Assembly (NCBI GenBank): GCA_965660945.1
Contig: CBFIBS010000007.1
Location: 1 to 64,000 of the forward strand
Source of the DNA: UBA7985 sp002711265
GTDB taxonomy: Bacteria; Pseudomonadota; Alphaproteobacteria; UBA7985
Direction: 5' to 3'
Length of the DNA: 64,000 nt
In this document: positions 34,234-42,649 of the stretch, one piece after another
How the letters are laid out: every line of letters begins with the position of its first letter
How positions within the stretch are numbered: position 1 is the stretch's first letter
Notes under the pieces: model-generated
Seen by the model: only the letters and a program-made list of their open reading frames with translations
Database searches by the model: none
Told to the model about the DNA's origin: nothing
Made by a program: the position numbers and the translations under genes

Positions 34234-35118
34234 ATGACGGCTTACGAAGACAGCGAAACCCGCCGCGCGAATATCGCCTTTATCAAGCGGTCGATGGAGA
34301 CGCCTCTCCTGAGCCGCGAGCATGAGTACGCCCTCGCCCGTGCATGGCGCGACGAAAGCAACGATGCGGCGCTCCATGAACTGATCAACGCCTATAACCG
34401 TCTGGTGGTCTCCACCGCTGGGCGCTTCAAGAACTACGGTCTGCCGGTCGGTGACCTCATTCAGGAAGGCGTCGTCGGTCTGCTCCACGCTGCCAACCGG
34501 TTCGAGCCCGACCGCGATGTGCGCTTCTCCACCTATGCGTCATGGTGGATCCGCTCCGCCATGCAGGACTTCATCCTGCGAAACTGGTCGATCGTCCGTA
34601 CCGGGACGACGGCTTCGCAGAAGTCGCTGTTCTTCAACCTGCGCCGCTTGCGCTCGAAAATCGAAGAGTCCACGGGCGAGCAGCTGAACCAAGACGGCCG
34701 CGTCAAGATCGCCGAGACCCTCGGTGTGCCGCTGCGCGACGTGGAAGCCATGGAAGGGCGCCTGTCCGCCGCCGATGGCTCCCTGAACGCAGTGATCGGT
34801 GAAGACGGTGATCAGGAGTGGCAGAACATGCTCTCCGACGACCGCCCGACGCCGGAAGAGAACACCATCCTCGAACACGACAGCGACATTCGCCGCAACT
34901 GGCTCGACGAAGCGCTGGAAAGCCTCGGCGACCGCGAGGCGCAGATCATCCGCATGCGCCGCCTGACCGATGACGGTGTGACGCTCGAAGAGCTGGGCAA
35001 GTACTTCGGCGTTTCCAAGGAGCGTGTGCGCCAGCTGGAGCACCGCGCCATGACCAAGCTCAAGACTTTCATGATGGATCGGGTCAGCCAGGCCGACGAT
35101 CTGTACCTCGAAAGCTGA
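34234..35118 (+). CDS. rpoH: RNA polymerase sigma factor RpoH (sigma-32)
   Basis: Heat shock sigma factor of 294 residues. Region 2 (RFKNYGLPVGDLIQEGVVGLL, then the aromatic DVRFSTYASWWIRSAMQDFI) is intact. The RpoH box QKSLFFNLRRL is at 129-139, which separates it from other sigma-70 members. Region 4.2 has an HTH (TLEELGKYFGVSKERVRQLE). I choose the ATG at 34234 (MTAYEDSETRR). The 283-bp upstream gap is AT-rich; I could not place a promoter with confidence. Confidence 0.95.
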   Translation: MTAYEDSETRRANIAFIKRSMETPLLSREHEYALARAWRDESNDAALHELINAYNRLVVSTAGRFKNYGLPVGDLIQEGVVGLLHAANRFEPDRDVRFSTYASWWIRSAMQDFILRNWSIVRTGTTASQKSLFFNLRRLRSKIEESTGEQLNQDGRVKIAETLGVPLRDVEAMEGRLSAADGSLNAVIGEDGDQEWQNMLSDDRPTPEENTILEHDSDIRRNWLDEALESLGDREAQIIRMRRLTDDGVTLEELGKYFGVSKERVRQLEHRAMTKLKTFMMDRVSQADDLYLES

Positions 35119-35174
35119 CAAACAGCCTCTTACCTTTCTCCTCCTCTGACTTCCTTCCACGATCAATGCAAAAA

Positions 35175-35198
35175 GGGGCGCTCCGGCGCCCCTTTTTC
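35175..35198 (+). terminator. Rho-independent terminator after rpoH
   Basis: Perfect stem GGGGCGC (35175-35181) and GCGCCCC (35186-35192) closed by the stable tetraloop TCCG, then TTTTTCTT. The A-run at 35170-35174 on the other side could let it serve the convergent lysC as well. Confidence 0.9.
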
Positions 35199-35234
35199 TT
35201 GTCAGCAATCCTTGGTTGGGCAGGTCGATCAGAC

Positions 35235-36479
35235 CTAGCTGTCAGCGGGTGACGGCCCCTCCAGACCAAAGGCATCGTGCAGGGTCCGCACGGCCAGCTC
35301 CATATAGTCCGCGCCGACCAGCACCGAGGTCTTGATCTCGGAGGTGGTGATCACCTTGATGTTGATATTCTTCTCAGCCAGCGCGCCGAACATGGTCTTG
35401 GCGACACCAGAGTTGGTGCGCATGCCCACGCCGACGATCGAGACTTTGGCGACGTCCTCATCGCTCTCCAGCTCGGTATACTGAATATCGTCGTGGCGTT
35501 CTTCCATCAGCGCCAGCGCCCGCGGCAGGTCGGACTGCCCACAGGTAAAGGTCATGTCGGTCTTGGCATCGCCGTCGATCACCGTGCGCGACTGCACGAT
35601 CATGTCAACGTTAATGGCGGCATCGCCGAGCGCGCCGAAAATCGCAGCGGCCACGCCGGGGCGGTCGGGGATCCCGATCAGGGTCACGCGGGCTTCATCG
35701 CGGGAGAAGGCGATCCCGGATACGACGTCTTTTTCCATGCTTTCATCCTCAGCGGTCACCAGGGTGCCGGGCTTGTCTTCAAAACTGGAGAGAACCTGGA
35801 GCTGGACGCCCTGGCTCATGGCGATGGACACGCTGCGGGTCTGCAGCACCTTGGCGCCGAGCGAGGCCATCTCCAGCATTTCTTCGTGGCTGACCCGATC
35901 CAGTTTGCGGGCCTTGTCGGTGACGCGCGGGTCGGTGGTGTAGACCCCGTCCACGTCGGTGTAGATATCACAGCGGTCGGCGCGCAGCGCGGCCGCCAGC
36001 GCGACGGCGGAGGTGTCCGATCCACCCCGGCCCAGCGTGGTGATGCGATTGCGCGGGCTCAGTCCCTGAAACCCCGGCACTACGGCGACTTCGCGGGTTT
36101 CGGCGAAGCGGCGCTCGATCTCGCTGGTGTCGATGTCGAGGATGCGGGCGTTGCCGTGCACGTCTTCGGTCTGGAACGGCAGCTGCCACCCCAGCCACGA
36201 GCGGGCGTCAACCCCCATGGACTGCAGGATCACCGACAGAACGCCCACCGTCACCTGTTCACCAGTAGAGACGACCACGTCGTATTCGCGGGTGTCGTAG
36301 AGTGGGGCCGCGTCAGAGACCAGCCCGACCAGACGGTTGGTCTCCCCCGACATGGCCGAGACCACCACCGCGACCTCGTGGCCGTCGTCGTGCGCCGCCT
36401 TGACCCGACGGGCGACGTTGCGAATGCGGTCGAGGTCACCCACTGAGGTGCCTCCGAATTTCATGACGATGCGCGCCAT
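35235..36479 (-). CDS. lysC: Aspartokinase
   Basis: First step of the aspartate pathway: phosphorylates aspartate towards lysine, threonine and methionine. I use the ATG at 36479 (MARIVMKFGGTSVGD); the frame is open further upstream only inside ubiG. The 414 residues hold the kinase domain (KFGGTS, TLGRGGSDTSAVALA) and two C-terminal ACT domains (LIGIPDRPGVAAAIFGAL, VGVGMRTNSGVAKTMFGALA) for feedback control. It is divergent from ubiG with an 85-bp gap, a common alphaproteobacterial arrangement. MetA in this window uses the downstream product homoserine. Confidence 0.95.
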   Translation of the reverse strand: MARIVMKFGGTSVGDLDRIRNVARRVKAAHDDGHEVAVVVSAMSGETNRLVGLVSDAAPLYDTREYDVVVSTGEQVTVGVLSVILQSMGVDARSWLGWQLPFQTEDVHGNARILDIDTSEIERRFAETREVAVVPGFQGLSPRNRITTLGRGGSDTSAVALAAALRADRCDIYTDVDGVYTTDPRVTDKARKLDRVSHEEMLEMASLGAKVLQTRSVSIAMSQGVQLQVLSSFEDKPGTLVTAEDESMEKDVVSGIAFSRDEARVTLIGIPDRPGVAAAIFGALGDAAINVDMIVQSRTVIDGDAKTDMTFTCGQSDLPRALALMEERHDDIQYTELESDEDVAKVSIVGVGMRTNSGVAKTMFGALAEKNINIKVITTSEIKTSVLVGADYMELAVRTLHDAFGLEGPSPADS

Positions 36480-36564
36480 TGACCCAACCTGCTTGCGTAA
36501 TAGTCTGTCAGACCTGACATAAGGGGTACAGAAACGCCTCCGAAGCTGCAACGGCAGGACACGC

Positions 36565-37362
36565 ATGCGGGATACAAAGCAAACGAGCACCAGCACGGGC
36601 CACACGGTCGACCCGGGCGAGGTCGAGAAGTTCACCGCCATGGCGGCGAGCTGGTGGGATCCGGACGGCGACTTTCGCCCGCTGCACAAGATCAACCCGA
36701 CCCGGCTGCGCTTCATCACCGAAGAGATTGCGGCACACTTCGACCGCGACCTCGACGCGCCGAACCCGCTGGCGGGGCTGCGCATCCTCGACGTCGGCTG
36801 CGGCGGCGGGCTGGTGTGCGAGCCGCTCGCGCGGCTGGGCGCGCAGGTCACCGGGGTCGACGCGACGCCGGCAAACATCCCGGTCGCGGAGATCCATGCC
36901 GAGCAGATGGGGCTGGAGATCGACTACCGCGTCGCCACGGTCGCCGAGCTGGTCGAGGCCGGAGAGCGCTTCGACGTGGTGCTGGCGCTGGAGATCATCG
37001 AGCACGTAAACGACCCGCCGGCCTTTGTCGCCGATGTCATCGGTGCCCGGGCCGAGGGCGGGCAGGTGCTGTTCTCCACCTTTAACCGCACCCTGCGCAG
37101 CTTTGCCCTCGGGATCGTAGCTGCAGAATACGTGCTGCGCTGGCTGCCGACGGGCACCCACGACTGGCGGCGGTTCGTGCCCCCGGCGGAGATGTTCGAG
37201 ATGGTCGAGGCGGAGGGCCTGCACCCGCAGCGGATCAAGGGCTTCATGTTCAACCCGCTGCTCGACAAATGGCTGCTCACCGACGATACCGGCGTGTCCT
37301 ACATCGCCAGCTTCCGCTCGGCGCAGGACCGGCCGCCGACCGCGCCTGAATTCGCCCTCTGA
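36565..37362 (+). CDS. ubiG: Ubiquinone O-methyltransferase UbiG
   Basis: SAM-dependent enzyme that performs both O-methylations of ubiquinone synthesis. The 265 residues carry motif I ILDVGCGGGLV (74-84), the UbiG-specific opening EKFTAMAASWWDPDGDFRPLHKIN in two overlapping blocks (20-43), the membrane-lipid-binding type segment FNRTLRSFALGIVAAEYVLRW and a C-terminal PPAEMFEMVEAEGL. It starts divergently from lysC. Confidence 0.95.
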   Translation: MRDTKQTSTSTGHTVDPGEVEKFTAMAASWWDPDGDFRPLHKINPTRLRFITEEIAAHFDRDLDAPNPLAGLRILDVGCGGGLVCEPLARLGAQVTGVDATPANIPVAEIHAEQMGLEIDYRVATVAELVEAGERFDVVLALEIIEHVNDPPAFVADVIGARAEGGQVLFSTFNRTLRSFALGIVAAEYVLRWLPTGTHDWRRFVPPAEMFEMVEAEGLHPQRIKGFMFNPLLDKWLLTDDTGVSYIASFRSAQDRPPTAPEFAL

Positions 37363-37387
37363 CCGAGCCGGGCCGGGCCGGGCCGGA

Positions 37388-37921
37388 TTACTTGCCCGGG
37401 CTGGAGGGCTTGAGGATCCGCATCAGCGTACCGTCGCGGTCGAAAACCACGTGCTTGAGCGCGCCGCCGACGTGCAGAATCAACGCGAAGAACAGGGTGT
37501 AGGCTGCGATTTCGTGTAGGGTCTCGATCCACTCCCCGGCCTCCCCCAGACGCACCCGCCCGATCTTTGGCACTTCCGCGCCCCACAGGAAATACTGCGT
37601 ACTGGTGCCCAGAAAGGTCTTGATCACCCCGGTGATGATCGACACCGACAGTGCGGCCAGAAACACCCACTGCACGGCCCGGGCCAGCCACCGCTCCCAC
37701 CCCGCATGCCCCGGGTTGGCTTCGGCAAAGCCGCGCAGGATGCGGCGCACAATCCGGTAGACGATGAAAGCCAGCCCCAGAACGCCGACGGTGACGTGCA
37801 GGTCATAGACAGCATCCGGTGCGTCGTCCCAGCGGCTGATCAGCACGCCGGCGACCCACATGACCACGACCCAGAGGACGGTAAACCAGTGCAGGAGCAG
37901 GGAAAGCGGATTGTAGCCCAT
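37388..37921 (-). CDS. Cytochrome b561 family protein
   Basis: A 177-residue inner-membrane di-haem protein with four helices. Likely haem ligands are H11, H42, H136 and H150, two per haem across helices 1, 2 and 4. Members oxidise quinol or scavenge superoxide; the electron partner is not apparent. Convergent with ubiG, with 25 bp between the ends, where four GGGCC-type units repeat. Confidence 0.85.
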   Translation of the reverse strand: MGYNPLSLLLHWFTVLWVVVMWVAGVLISRWDDAPDAVYDLHVTVGVLGLAFIVYRIVRRILRGFAEANPGHAGWERWLARAVQWVFLAALSVSIITGVIKTFLGTSTQYFLWGAEVPKIGRVRLGEAGEWIETLHEIAAYTLFFALILHVGGALKHVVFDRDGTLMRILKPSSPGK

Positions 37922-38002
37922 GGTCTCGGAATCCCTTCCGTTGCGCGCTCAAAGCTCTGATATCTTGACTAAAAGTCGAACAAAGTGGAGGATTTGGCAA
38001 CA

Positions 38003-38032
38003 AAAAAGGGCCTCGGTCATCCCGAAGCCCTT
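38003..38032 (-). terminator. Rho-independent terminator of the etf operon
   Basis: Read on the minus strand: GGGCTTCGG, loop GATGA, CCGAGGCCC (one G-T pair), then TTTTTTG. It lies 53 bp past the etfA stop. Confidence 0.85.
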
Positions 38033-38084
38033 CCTTCGTCGCCCGAACCCGTCAGAGCTGGCGAATTCGTTCTGAGCCTGGCCC

Positions 38085-39014
38085 TTAGATGCCGGTGGTC
38101 AGTTCGGGTACCGCGTCGAACAGGTCAGCCACGAGTCCGTAGTCCGCCACCTGAAAAATCGGGGCTTCCTCGTCCTTGTTGATCGCCACGATCACCTTGG
38201 AGTCCTTCATGCCCGCGAGGTGCTGGATCGCGCCGGAGATACCGACGGCGATGTACAGATCCGGGGAGACGACCTTACCGGTCTGGCCGACCTGGTAGTC
38301 GTTCGGGGCGAAACCGGCATCCACGGCCGCGCGCGATGCGCCCACGGCGGCGCCCAGCTTGTCTGCCAGCGCGTCGAGGATAACGAAGTTGTCTGCCGAA
38401 CCCATGCCACGGCCCCCGGAGACGACGACCGAGGCCGAGGTCAGTTCCGGACGGTCGCTCGCCGACAGCTCGTCAGCGACCCAGGCGGTCATGCCCGCCG
38501 CGCCTGCGCCCGCCATGTCGGAGACCGATGCCGAGCCGCCTTCAGCCGCTGCAGCGTCGAAGTTGGCGGTCCGCACGGTCAGCACCTTGATGCTGTCCGA
38601 GGACTTCACGGTTGCAATCGCGTTGCCCGCGTAGATCGGGCGCTCGAAGGTTTCTGCATCGATCACGGCCGAGATGTCGGAGATCGGCTGCACGTCCATC
38701 AGCGCCGCAGCGCGGGGCAGGATGTTCTTACCCACGGTGGTCGCAGCGGCGATCAGGTGGCTCTTGCCCGCAGCGGCCTCGACCAGCAGCGGGGCAATGT
38801 TTTCCGCGATGGCGTTGGAGTAGGCATCGTCGCCCGCCTTCACCACGGCCGAAATACCGTCGATCTTCGCCGCAGCGTCAGCGGCGGCATCCGCACCTTC
38901 GCCGACGACAATCGCGGTGATGTCGCCACCGATGGACTTGGCCGCGGTCACGGCTGCCAGCGATCCGTCCTTGATGCCGTCAGCATCGTGTTCGAGAAAA
39001 ATCAGAATGCTCAT
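38085..39014 (-). CDS. etfA: Electron transfer flavoprotein alpha subunit
   Basis: FAD-binding subunit of ETF, which accepts electrons from acyl-CoA dehydrogenases and passes them to ETF-quinone oxidoreductase. The 309 residues end with the FAD domain: VVSGGRGMGSADNF, GASRAAVDAGFAPNDYQVGQ, TGKVVSPDLYIAVGISGAIQ and INKDEEAPIFQVADYGLV. It follows etfB with a 20-bp gap. A likely electron donor is the isovaleryl-CoA dehydrogenase at 49463-50626. Confidence 0.96.
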   Translation of the reverse strand: MSILIFLEHDADGIKDGSLAAVTAAKSIGGDITAIVVGEGADAAADAAAKIDGISAVVKAGDDAYSNAIAENIAPLLVEAAAGKSHLIAAATTVGKNILPRAAALMDVQPISDISAVIDAETFERPIYAGNAIATVKSSDSIKVLTVRTANFDAAAAEGGSASVSDMAGAGAAGMTAWVADELSASDRPELTSASVVVSGGRGMGSADNFVILDALADKLGAAVGASRAAVDAGFAPNDYQVGQTGKVVSPDLYIAVGISGAIQHLAGMKDSKVIVAINKDEEAPIFQVADYGLVADLFDAVPELTTGI

Positions 39015-39034
39015 GGTTCGTGTTCCCTCTTTTC

Positions 39035-39784
39035 TCAGACGACTTTGGCGTCGTTTTTCAGTTTATCAACCAGCTCGCCCACGTTGCCGACGATAACACC
39101 GGCTGCGCGTGCTGGTGGCTCGGTCACTTTGACCGTGGCTAGACGCGGTGCCGCGTCGACGCCCAGATCAGCGGGCGTCATGGTGTCGATCGGCTTCTTT
39201 TTTGCCTTCATGATGTTCGGCAGCGAAGCATAGCGCGGCTCGTTCAGGCGCAGATCGGCGGTGATGATCGCAGGCAGCGGCATGGTTACAACCTGCAGGC
39301 CGGCGTCGACTTCGCGGGTGACTTTGAGCGTGTCGCCGTTCTTCTCGACCTTGGAGGCGAAGGTACCCTGCGGCCAGCCCAGCAGGGCCGCCAGCATCTG
39401 GCCGGTCTGGTTGTTGTCGCCGTCGATGGCCTGCTTGCCCAGAACCACGATGCCGGGCTCTTCCTTCTCGACGATCGCCTTGAGCATCTTGGCCAGCGCC
39501 AAGGGCTGCAGGTCTTCGTCGCTCTCGACTAGGATGCCGCGGTCAGCGCCCATGGCGAGGGCGGTGCGGATGGTTTCCTGGCTCTTGGCCTCACCCATGG
39601 ACACGGCAATAATTTCTTCAACGATGCCCGCTTCCTTCATCCGGATTGCTTCTTCAACCGCAATCTCGTCAAAGGGGTTCATGGACATCTTCACGTTGGC
39701 CAGATCGACAGCGCTGTTGTCCGGCTTCACCCGGATCTTCACGTTGTAGTCCACCACGCGCTTTACACATACGAGCGCCTTCAT
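39035..39784 (-). CDS. etfB: Electron transfer flavoprotein beta subunit
   Basis: Partner of EtfA; binds AMP structurally and docks the dehydrogenases. The 249 residues start MKALVCVKRVVDYNVKIRVK and contain the ETF-beta signature around EEPGIVVLGKQAIDGDNNQTG. The recognition loop with the conserved Leu lies in VTMPLPAIITADLRLNEPRY. First gene of the etfBA operon; the 218-bp gap upstream is shared with the divergent P-loop gene. Confidence 0.96.
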   Translation of the reverse strand: MKALVCVKRVVDYNVKIRVKPDNSAVDLANVKMSMNPFDEIAVEEAIRMKEAGIVEEIIAVSMGEAKSQETIRTALAMGADRGILVESDEDLQPLALAKMLKAIVEKEEPGIVVLGKQAIDGDNNQTGQMLAALLGWPQGTFASKVEKNGDTLKVTREVDAGLQVVTMPLPAIITADLRLNEPRYASLPNIMKAKKKPIDTMTPADLGVDAAPRLATVKVTEPPARAAGVIVGNVGELVDKLKNDAKVV

Positions 39785-40002
39785 CGGCTGAGCCTCTCAC
39801 ACTTCCAAGGTAAAATCGTCATTTCACTATGCGGGTCGGCGGGCTCGGTCAAGGGGTGCGAAGTCGCACGCGACCGGGCCAGACACCCTACTGCGGCCGC
39901 AAGACAGCATGACCGTGGTGAAACGACAATCCCATGCGCGGCACATCTCCCCGCAAAATCGGCATGCTTGACCCGTGCACAGTGATCAGGCACCGAAGGG
40001 AC

Positions 40003-40842
40003 ATGCAAACGCTTATACCCCAATCTCAGGCCTTTACGCTGCTGGGCATGTCCGGCGTGGGCAAGACCACGCTGGCGCTGAAGCTTCCGCGAGAGCGCTG
40101 GTTCCATTACTCCGGCGACTACCGGATCGGCACCCGTTATCTGGGCGAGGCCATTCAGGACGACCTCTATCTGGCCGCCATGCGGCAGCCTGAACTGGCG
40201 ACCCTGCTCAAGTCGGACAGCATCTATATCCGCTCGAACATCAGCATGGATAACCTTGCGCCGCTGAGCCAGTGGATCGGCACGCTGGGCCGCAGCGATC
40301 AGGGCGGCCACGGGCGGGCTGAGTTTGCCCGCCGGCAGAGCCTGCACGAGCAGGCCGAAATCGCTGCCCTGCTCGATGTCGGGTACTTCATGGACCGCGC
40401 CTCGACCGTCTACGGCTATGATCACTTCCTGGTCGATGCCGGGGGCAGCCTGATCGAAGTCGTGGATCTCGATAACCCGGCGCAGGATCCGGTGCTGCAG
40501 CACCTGACCCGGCGCACGCAGCTGGTCTACATCGAAGCCCCGGACGCGCACGTCGAGCGCCTGATCGAGCGCACCATCGCCTACCCCAAGCCGATGTTCT
40601 ACCGTACAGCCTTCCTCGACGCGGCAATTGCCGACTACAGCGCGGAGACCGGCATCGCCTCGGCCAACGACTTCGCACCGCTGGAATTCGTCAAGTGGGT
40701 GTTCCCGCGCCTGATCCACGCCCGCCGCGAACGATACGAGCGGCTGGTGGAGGCGGGTCTCGCCCGGCGCGTGGCTGCCGACGACATTGCGCGGGTGGAA
40801 ACCGAAGCCGAATTCCTCGATCTTGTAGGGCAAAGCGAATAG
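40003..40842 (+). CDS. P-loop ATPase/kinase-like protein upstream of metA
   Basis: I take the ATG at 40003, giving 279 residues; in-frame ATGs exist at 39934 and 39964. The Walker A motif GMSGVGKTTLA is at 15-25, near the N-terminus, as in small nucleotide kinases. YDHFLVDAGGSLIEVVD is a likely Walker B. A Walker-type NTPase is certain, but the substrate is unknown. The region IYIRSNISMDNLAPLSQWIG has no motif I know. The stop is 50 bp before metA on the same strand, so the two are probably co-transcribed. Confidence 0.7.
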   Translation: MQTLIPQSQAFTLLGMSGVGKTTLALKLPRERWFHYSGDYRIGTRYLGEAIQDDLYLAAMRQPELATLLKSDSIYIRSNISMDNLAPLSQWIGTLGRSDQGGHGRAEFARRQSLHEQAEIAALLDVGYFMDRASTVYGYDHFLVDAGGSLIEVVDLDNPAQDPVLQHLTRRTQLVYIEAPDAHVERLIERTIAYPKPMFYRTAFLDAAIADYSAETGIASANDFAPLEFVKWVFPRLIHARRERYERLVEAGLARRVAADDIARVETEAEFLDLVGQSE

Positions 40843-40892
40843 GGCGCGCTGCGCGTTCGAGTGCCCCAGTCAGAACCAGAGACCGACCGACC

Positions 40893-41810
40893 ATGCCGAT
40901 CCGAGTACCCGACGGACTTCCCGCCACCGAAACGCTCCGCAGCGAGGGTGTTAAGGTCATGCGCGAAAGCCGGGCGGAGAAGCAGGATATCCGCCCGCTG
41001 CGGATCGCCATTCTCAACCTGATGCCGCTGAAGATCGCCACTGAAACCCAGCTGGCGCGGCTGCTCGGCACCACCCCGTTGCAAGTCGACCTGACGCTGG
41101 TCGAGACCTCGACCTACCGGGGCACCAACACCGCCTCCGAGCACATGGACGCCTTCTACCGCGCCTGGGACGAGGTGCGCTCCGAGCGCTTCGACGGTTT
41201 CATGGTCACCGGCGCACCGATCGAGACCCTTGAATTTCAGGATGTGAAGTACTGGCCCGAGTTGCAGGAAATCTTCGACTGGACCACCACCAACGTCTTT
41301 TCGATGTTCGCCATCTGCTGGGGGGCACAGGCCGCTCTGAATCACTTCAACGGCGTGCCCAAGCACCTGATCACCGAAGTGCCCAAGCGCTTCGGCATCT
41401 TCGAGCACCAGAACCTCGCGCCCTCCCACCCGCTGATGCAGGGGATCGCAGACCTGTTCGAAATTCCGGTGTCCCGCCACACGGAGAACCACCGCGCCGA
41501 CGTCGAGCCCATCGACGGGCTGACCGTGCTGGCCGAGAACGAGACCGCTGGGCTCGGCCTGCTCGCCGACGACGCCAACCGCCGTTTCTACATGTTCAAT
41601 CATCTGGAGTACGACAGCCAGACGCTGCGCGAGGAATACGACCGCGACGTCAAGGCCGGGCAGACCATCGTTCTGCCCCACAACTACTTCCCGAACGACG
41701 ACCCGGCACAGACCCCACCCAACAAGTGGCGCAGCCACGCGCACATGCTCTACGGCAACTGGGTGAACTGGGTGTACCAGAACACGCCCTTCAATCTGGA
41801 TGATCTCTGA
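40893..41810 (+). CDS. metA: Homoserine O-acyltransferase MetA, predicted acetyltransferase
   Basis: Activates homoserine for methionine synthesis. Start MPIRVPDGLPATE at 40893; 305 residues. The nucleophile is Cys142 (FAICWGAQAAL), with His237 and Glu239 (FNHLEYD) as likely partners. Position 111 is Glu (TGAPIETLEF). In characterised enzymes Gly at this place goes with succinyl-CoA and Glu with acetyl-CoA, so I predict O-acetylhomoserine as product despite the usual MetA name. No SAM riboswitch is visible in the 50-bp gap upstream. Confidence 0.93.
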   Translation: MPIRVPDGLPATETLRSEGVKVMRESRAEKQDIRPLRIAILNLMPLKIATETQLARLLGTTPLQVDLTLVETSTYRGTNTASEHMDAFYRAWDEVRSERFDGFMVTGAPIETLEFQDVKYWPELQEIFDWTTTNVFSMFAICWGAQAALNHFNGVPKHLITEVPKRFGIFEHQNLAPSHPLMQGIADLFEIPVSRHTENHRADVEPIDGLTVLAENETAGLGLLADDANRRFYMFNHLEYDSQTLREEYDRDVKAGQTIVLPHNYFPNDDPAQTPPNKWRSHAHMLYGNWVNWVYQNTPFNLDDL

Positions 41811-41845
41811 GAGTTGGCGCGGTCGATCCCGACCGGCGGCGGCGG

Positions 41846-42370
41846 TCAGACTTCGTAGCTGATCAGCGATTCAACCCGGACGCCCCGGCCCTCGATTTCA
41901 TCGCGCCCGCCCAGTCCGTCGAGTTCGATCAGGAACAGGGCGCAGGCTGGCACGGCCCCGAGCTTGCGGACCAGCTCGACCGTAGCCCCCGCCGTGCCGC
42001 CGGTCGCGATCAGGTCATCAACAATGACCACCCGCTGCCCCTGGCTCAGCGCGTCGACGTGGATCTGCAGTGTGTCCGAACCGTATTCGAGATCGTAGGA
42101 GTGGGTCACGCAGTCGTAGGGCAGCTTGCCTTCCTTGCGCACCGGGATGAAGGGCAAGCCCATCTGTGCCGCCACGGCGGGGGCAAAGATGAAGCCGCGT
42201 GCTTCGATCCCGGCAATGGCGTCAGCCTTCAGCTCTGCAGCACGCGCAGCAAACTGGGCGGTGACTTCGCGCATGGCGGCGCCATCGGCGAGCAGCGGTG
42301 TGATATCTTTGAAAAGGATGCCTGGCTTGGGGTAGTCCGGAACGTCACGGATCAGCGCGCTCAAGTCCAT
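41846..42370 (-). CDS. apt: Adenine phosphoribosyltransferase
   Basis: Salvages adenine with PRPP to AMP. The start at 42370 (MDLSALIRDVPDYPKPGI) has GGAGAG 8 nt upstream; the frame is open further but without similarity. The 174 residues contain the PRPP-binding motif VVIVDDLIATGGTA and the adenine-site opening DVPDYPKPGILFKDITPLL. Its SD lies in the outer stem of a long leader hairpin (42380-42431), which suggests translational control. Confidence 0.95.
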   Translation of the reverse strand: MDLSALIRDVPDYPKPGILFKDITPLLADGAAMREVTAQFAARAAELKADAIAGIEARGFIFAPAVAAQMGLPFIPVRKEGKLPYDCVTHSYDLEYGSDTLQIHVDALSQGQRVVIVDDLIATGGTAGATVELVRKLGAVPACALFLIELDGLGGRDEIEGRGVRVESLISYEV

Positions 42371-42379
42371 GGGTTCGTC

Positions 42380-42431
42380 TCTCCGGGTCGTCCATACGGC
42401 ATGAACCCTCATGCCGTATGGTCGCCGGAGA
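42380..42431 (-). promoter_or_regulatory. Long hairpin in the apt leader that covers the SD
   Basis: Inner stem: 13 bp perfect, CCATACGGCATGA (42392-42404) with TCATGCCGTATGG (42409-42421), loop of 4. Outer stem: 7 bp perfect, TCTCCGG (42380-42386) with CCGGAGA (42425-42431). The apt SD GGAGAG (complement of 42379-42384) lies in the outer stem, 8 nt from the ATG. If it forms in mRNA it would block apt translation; as DNA it could also be a large palindromic operator. Confidence 0.6.
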
Positions 42432-42440
42432 CACAACAGA

Positions 42441-42596
42441 TTACTTGGACGCTTTTGCCACAGGCACAGGCACAGGCCTGTTAACGGCCCGGGGATCACG
42501 GGCATTGACGGACGAACGAGCGTTCCACACAGGCTGCTGCGGGGTCGCAGCGGGCTTTGCAAGGTTCGCTCGGAACAAAATCATATGGCTTGTCAT
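42441..42596 (-). CDS. Possible small protein upstream of apt
   Basis: A 51-residue open frame, MTSHMILFRANLAKPAATPQ at the start, then Asn/Arg/Val/Pro-rich and basic (PVPVPVAKASK end). GAGG lies 6 nt before the ATG. Its stop is 10 nt upstream of the apt leader hairpin, so it could be co-transcribed with apt. Third-codon GC is lower than in neighbouring genes and I recognise no family, so this may not be real. Confidence 0.3.
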   Translation of the reverse strand: MTSHMILFRANLAKPAATPQQPVWNARSSVNARDPRAVNRPVPVPVAKASK

Positions 42597-42607
42597 AGAG
42601 CACCTCA

Positions 42608-42624
42608 TACGCAATGATTGCGTA
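42608..42624. promoter_or_regulatory. Palindromic operator 1 upstream of the HTH gene
   Basis: TACGCAAT-G-ATTGCGTA, a perfect 8-bp palindrome with a 1-bp centre, containing CGCAA-N3-TTGCG (42610-42622). It sits between the divergent HTH gene and the possible small ORF/apt unit. Together with the copy at 42650-42662, the centres are 40 bp apart, about four helical turns. The remaining part of the 301-bp stretch 42371-42671 holds the apt leader hairpin and the possible small ORF. Confidence 0.5.
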
Positions 42625-42649
42625 GACACTAGCACAAAGACTCGAAGGA

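Noticed and set aside
37366..37386. GGGCC repeats between ubiG and the cytochrome gene as a terminator
   Set aside because: Only short GC-rich tandem units without a stable stem-loop and T-run.
40843..40892. Search for a SAM-II riboswitch before metA
   Set aside because: The gap is only 50 bp and lacks the SAM-II pseudoknot core; upstream is coding sequence.
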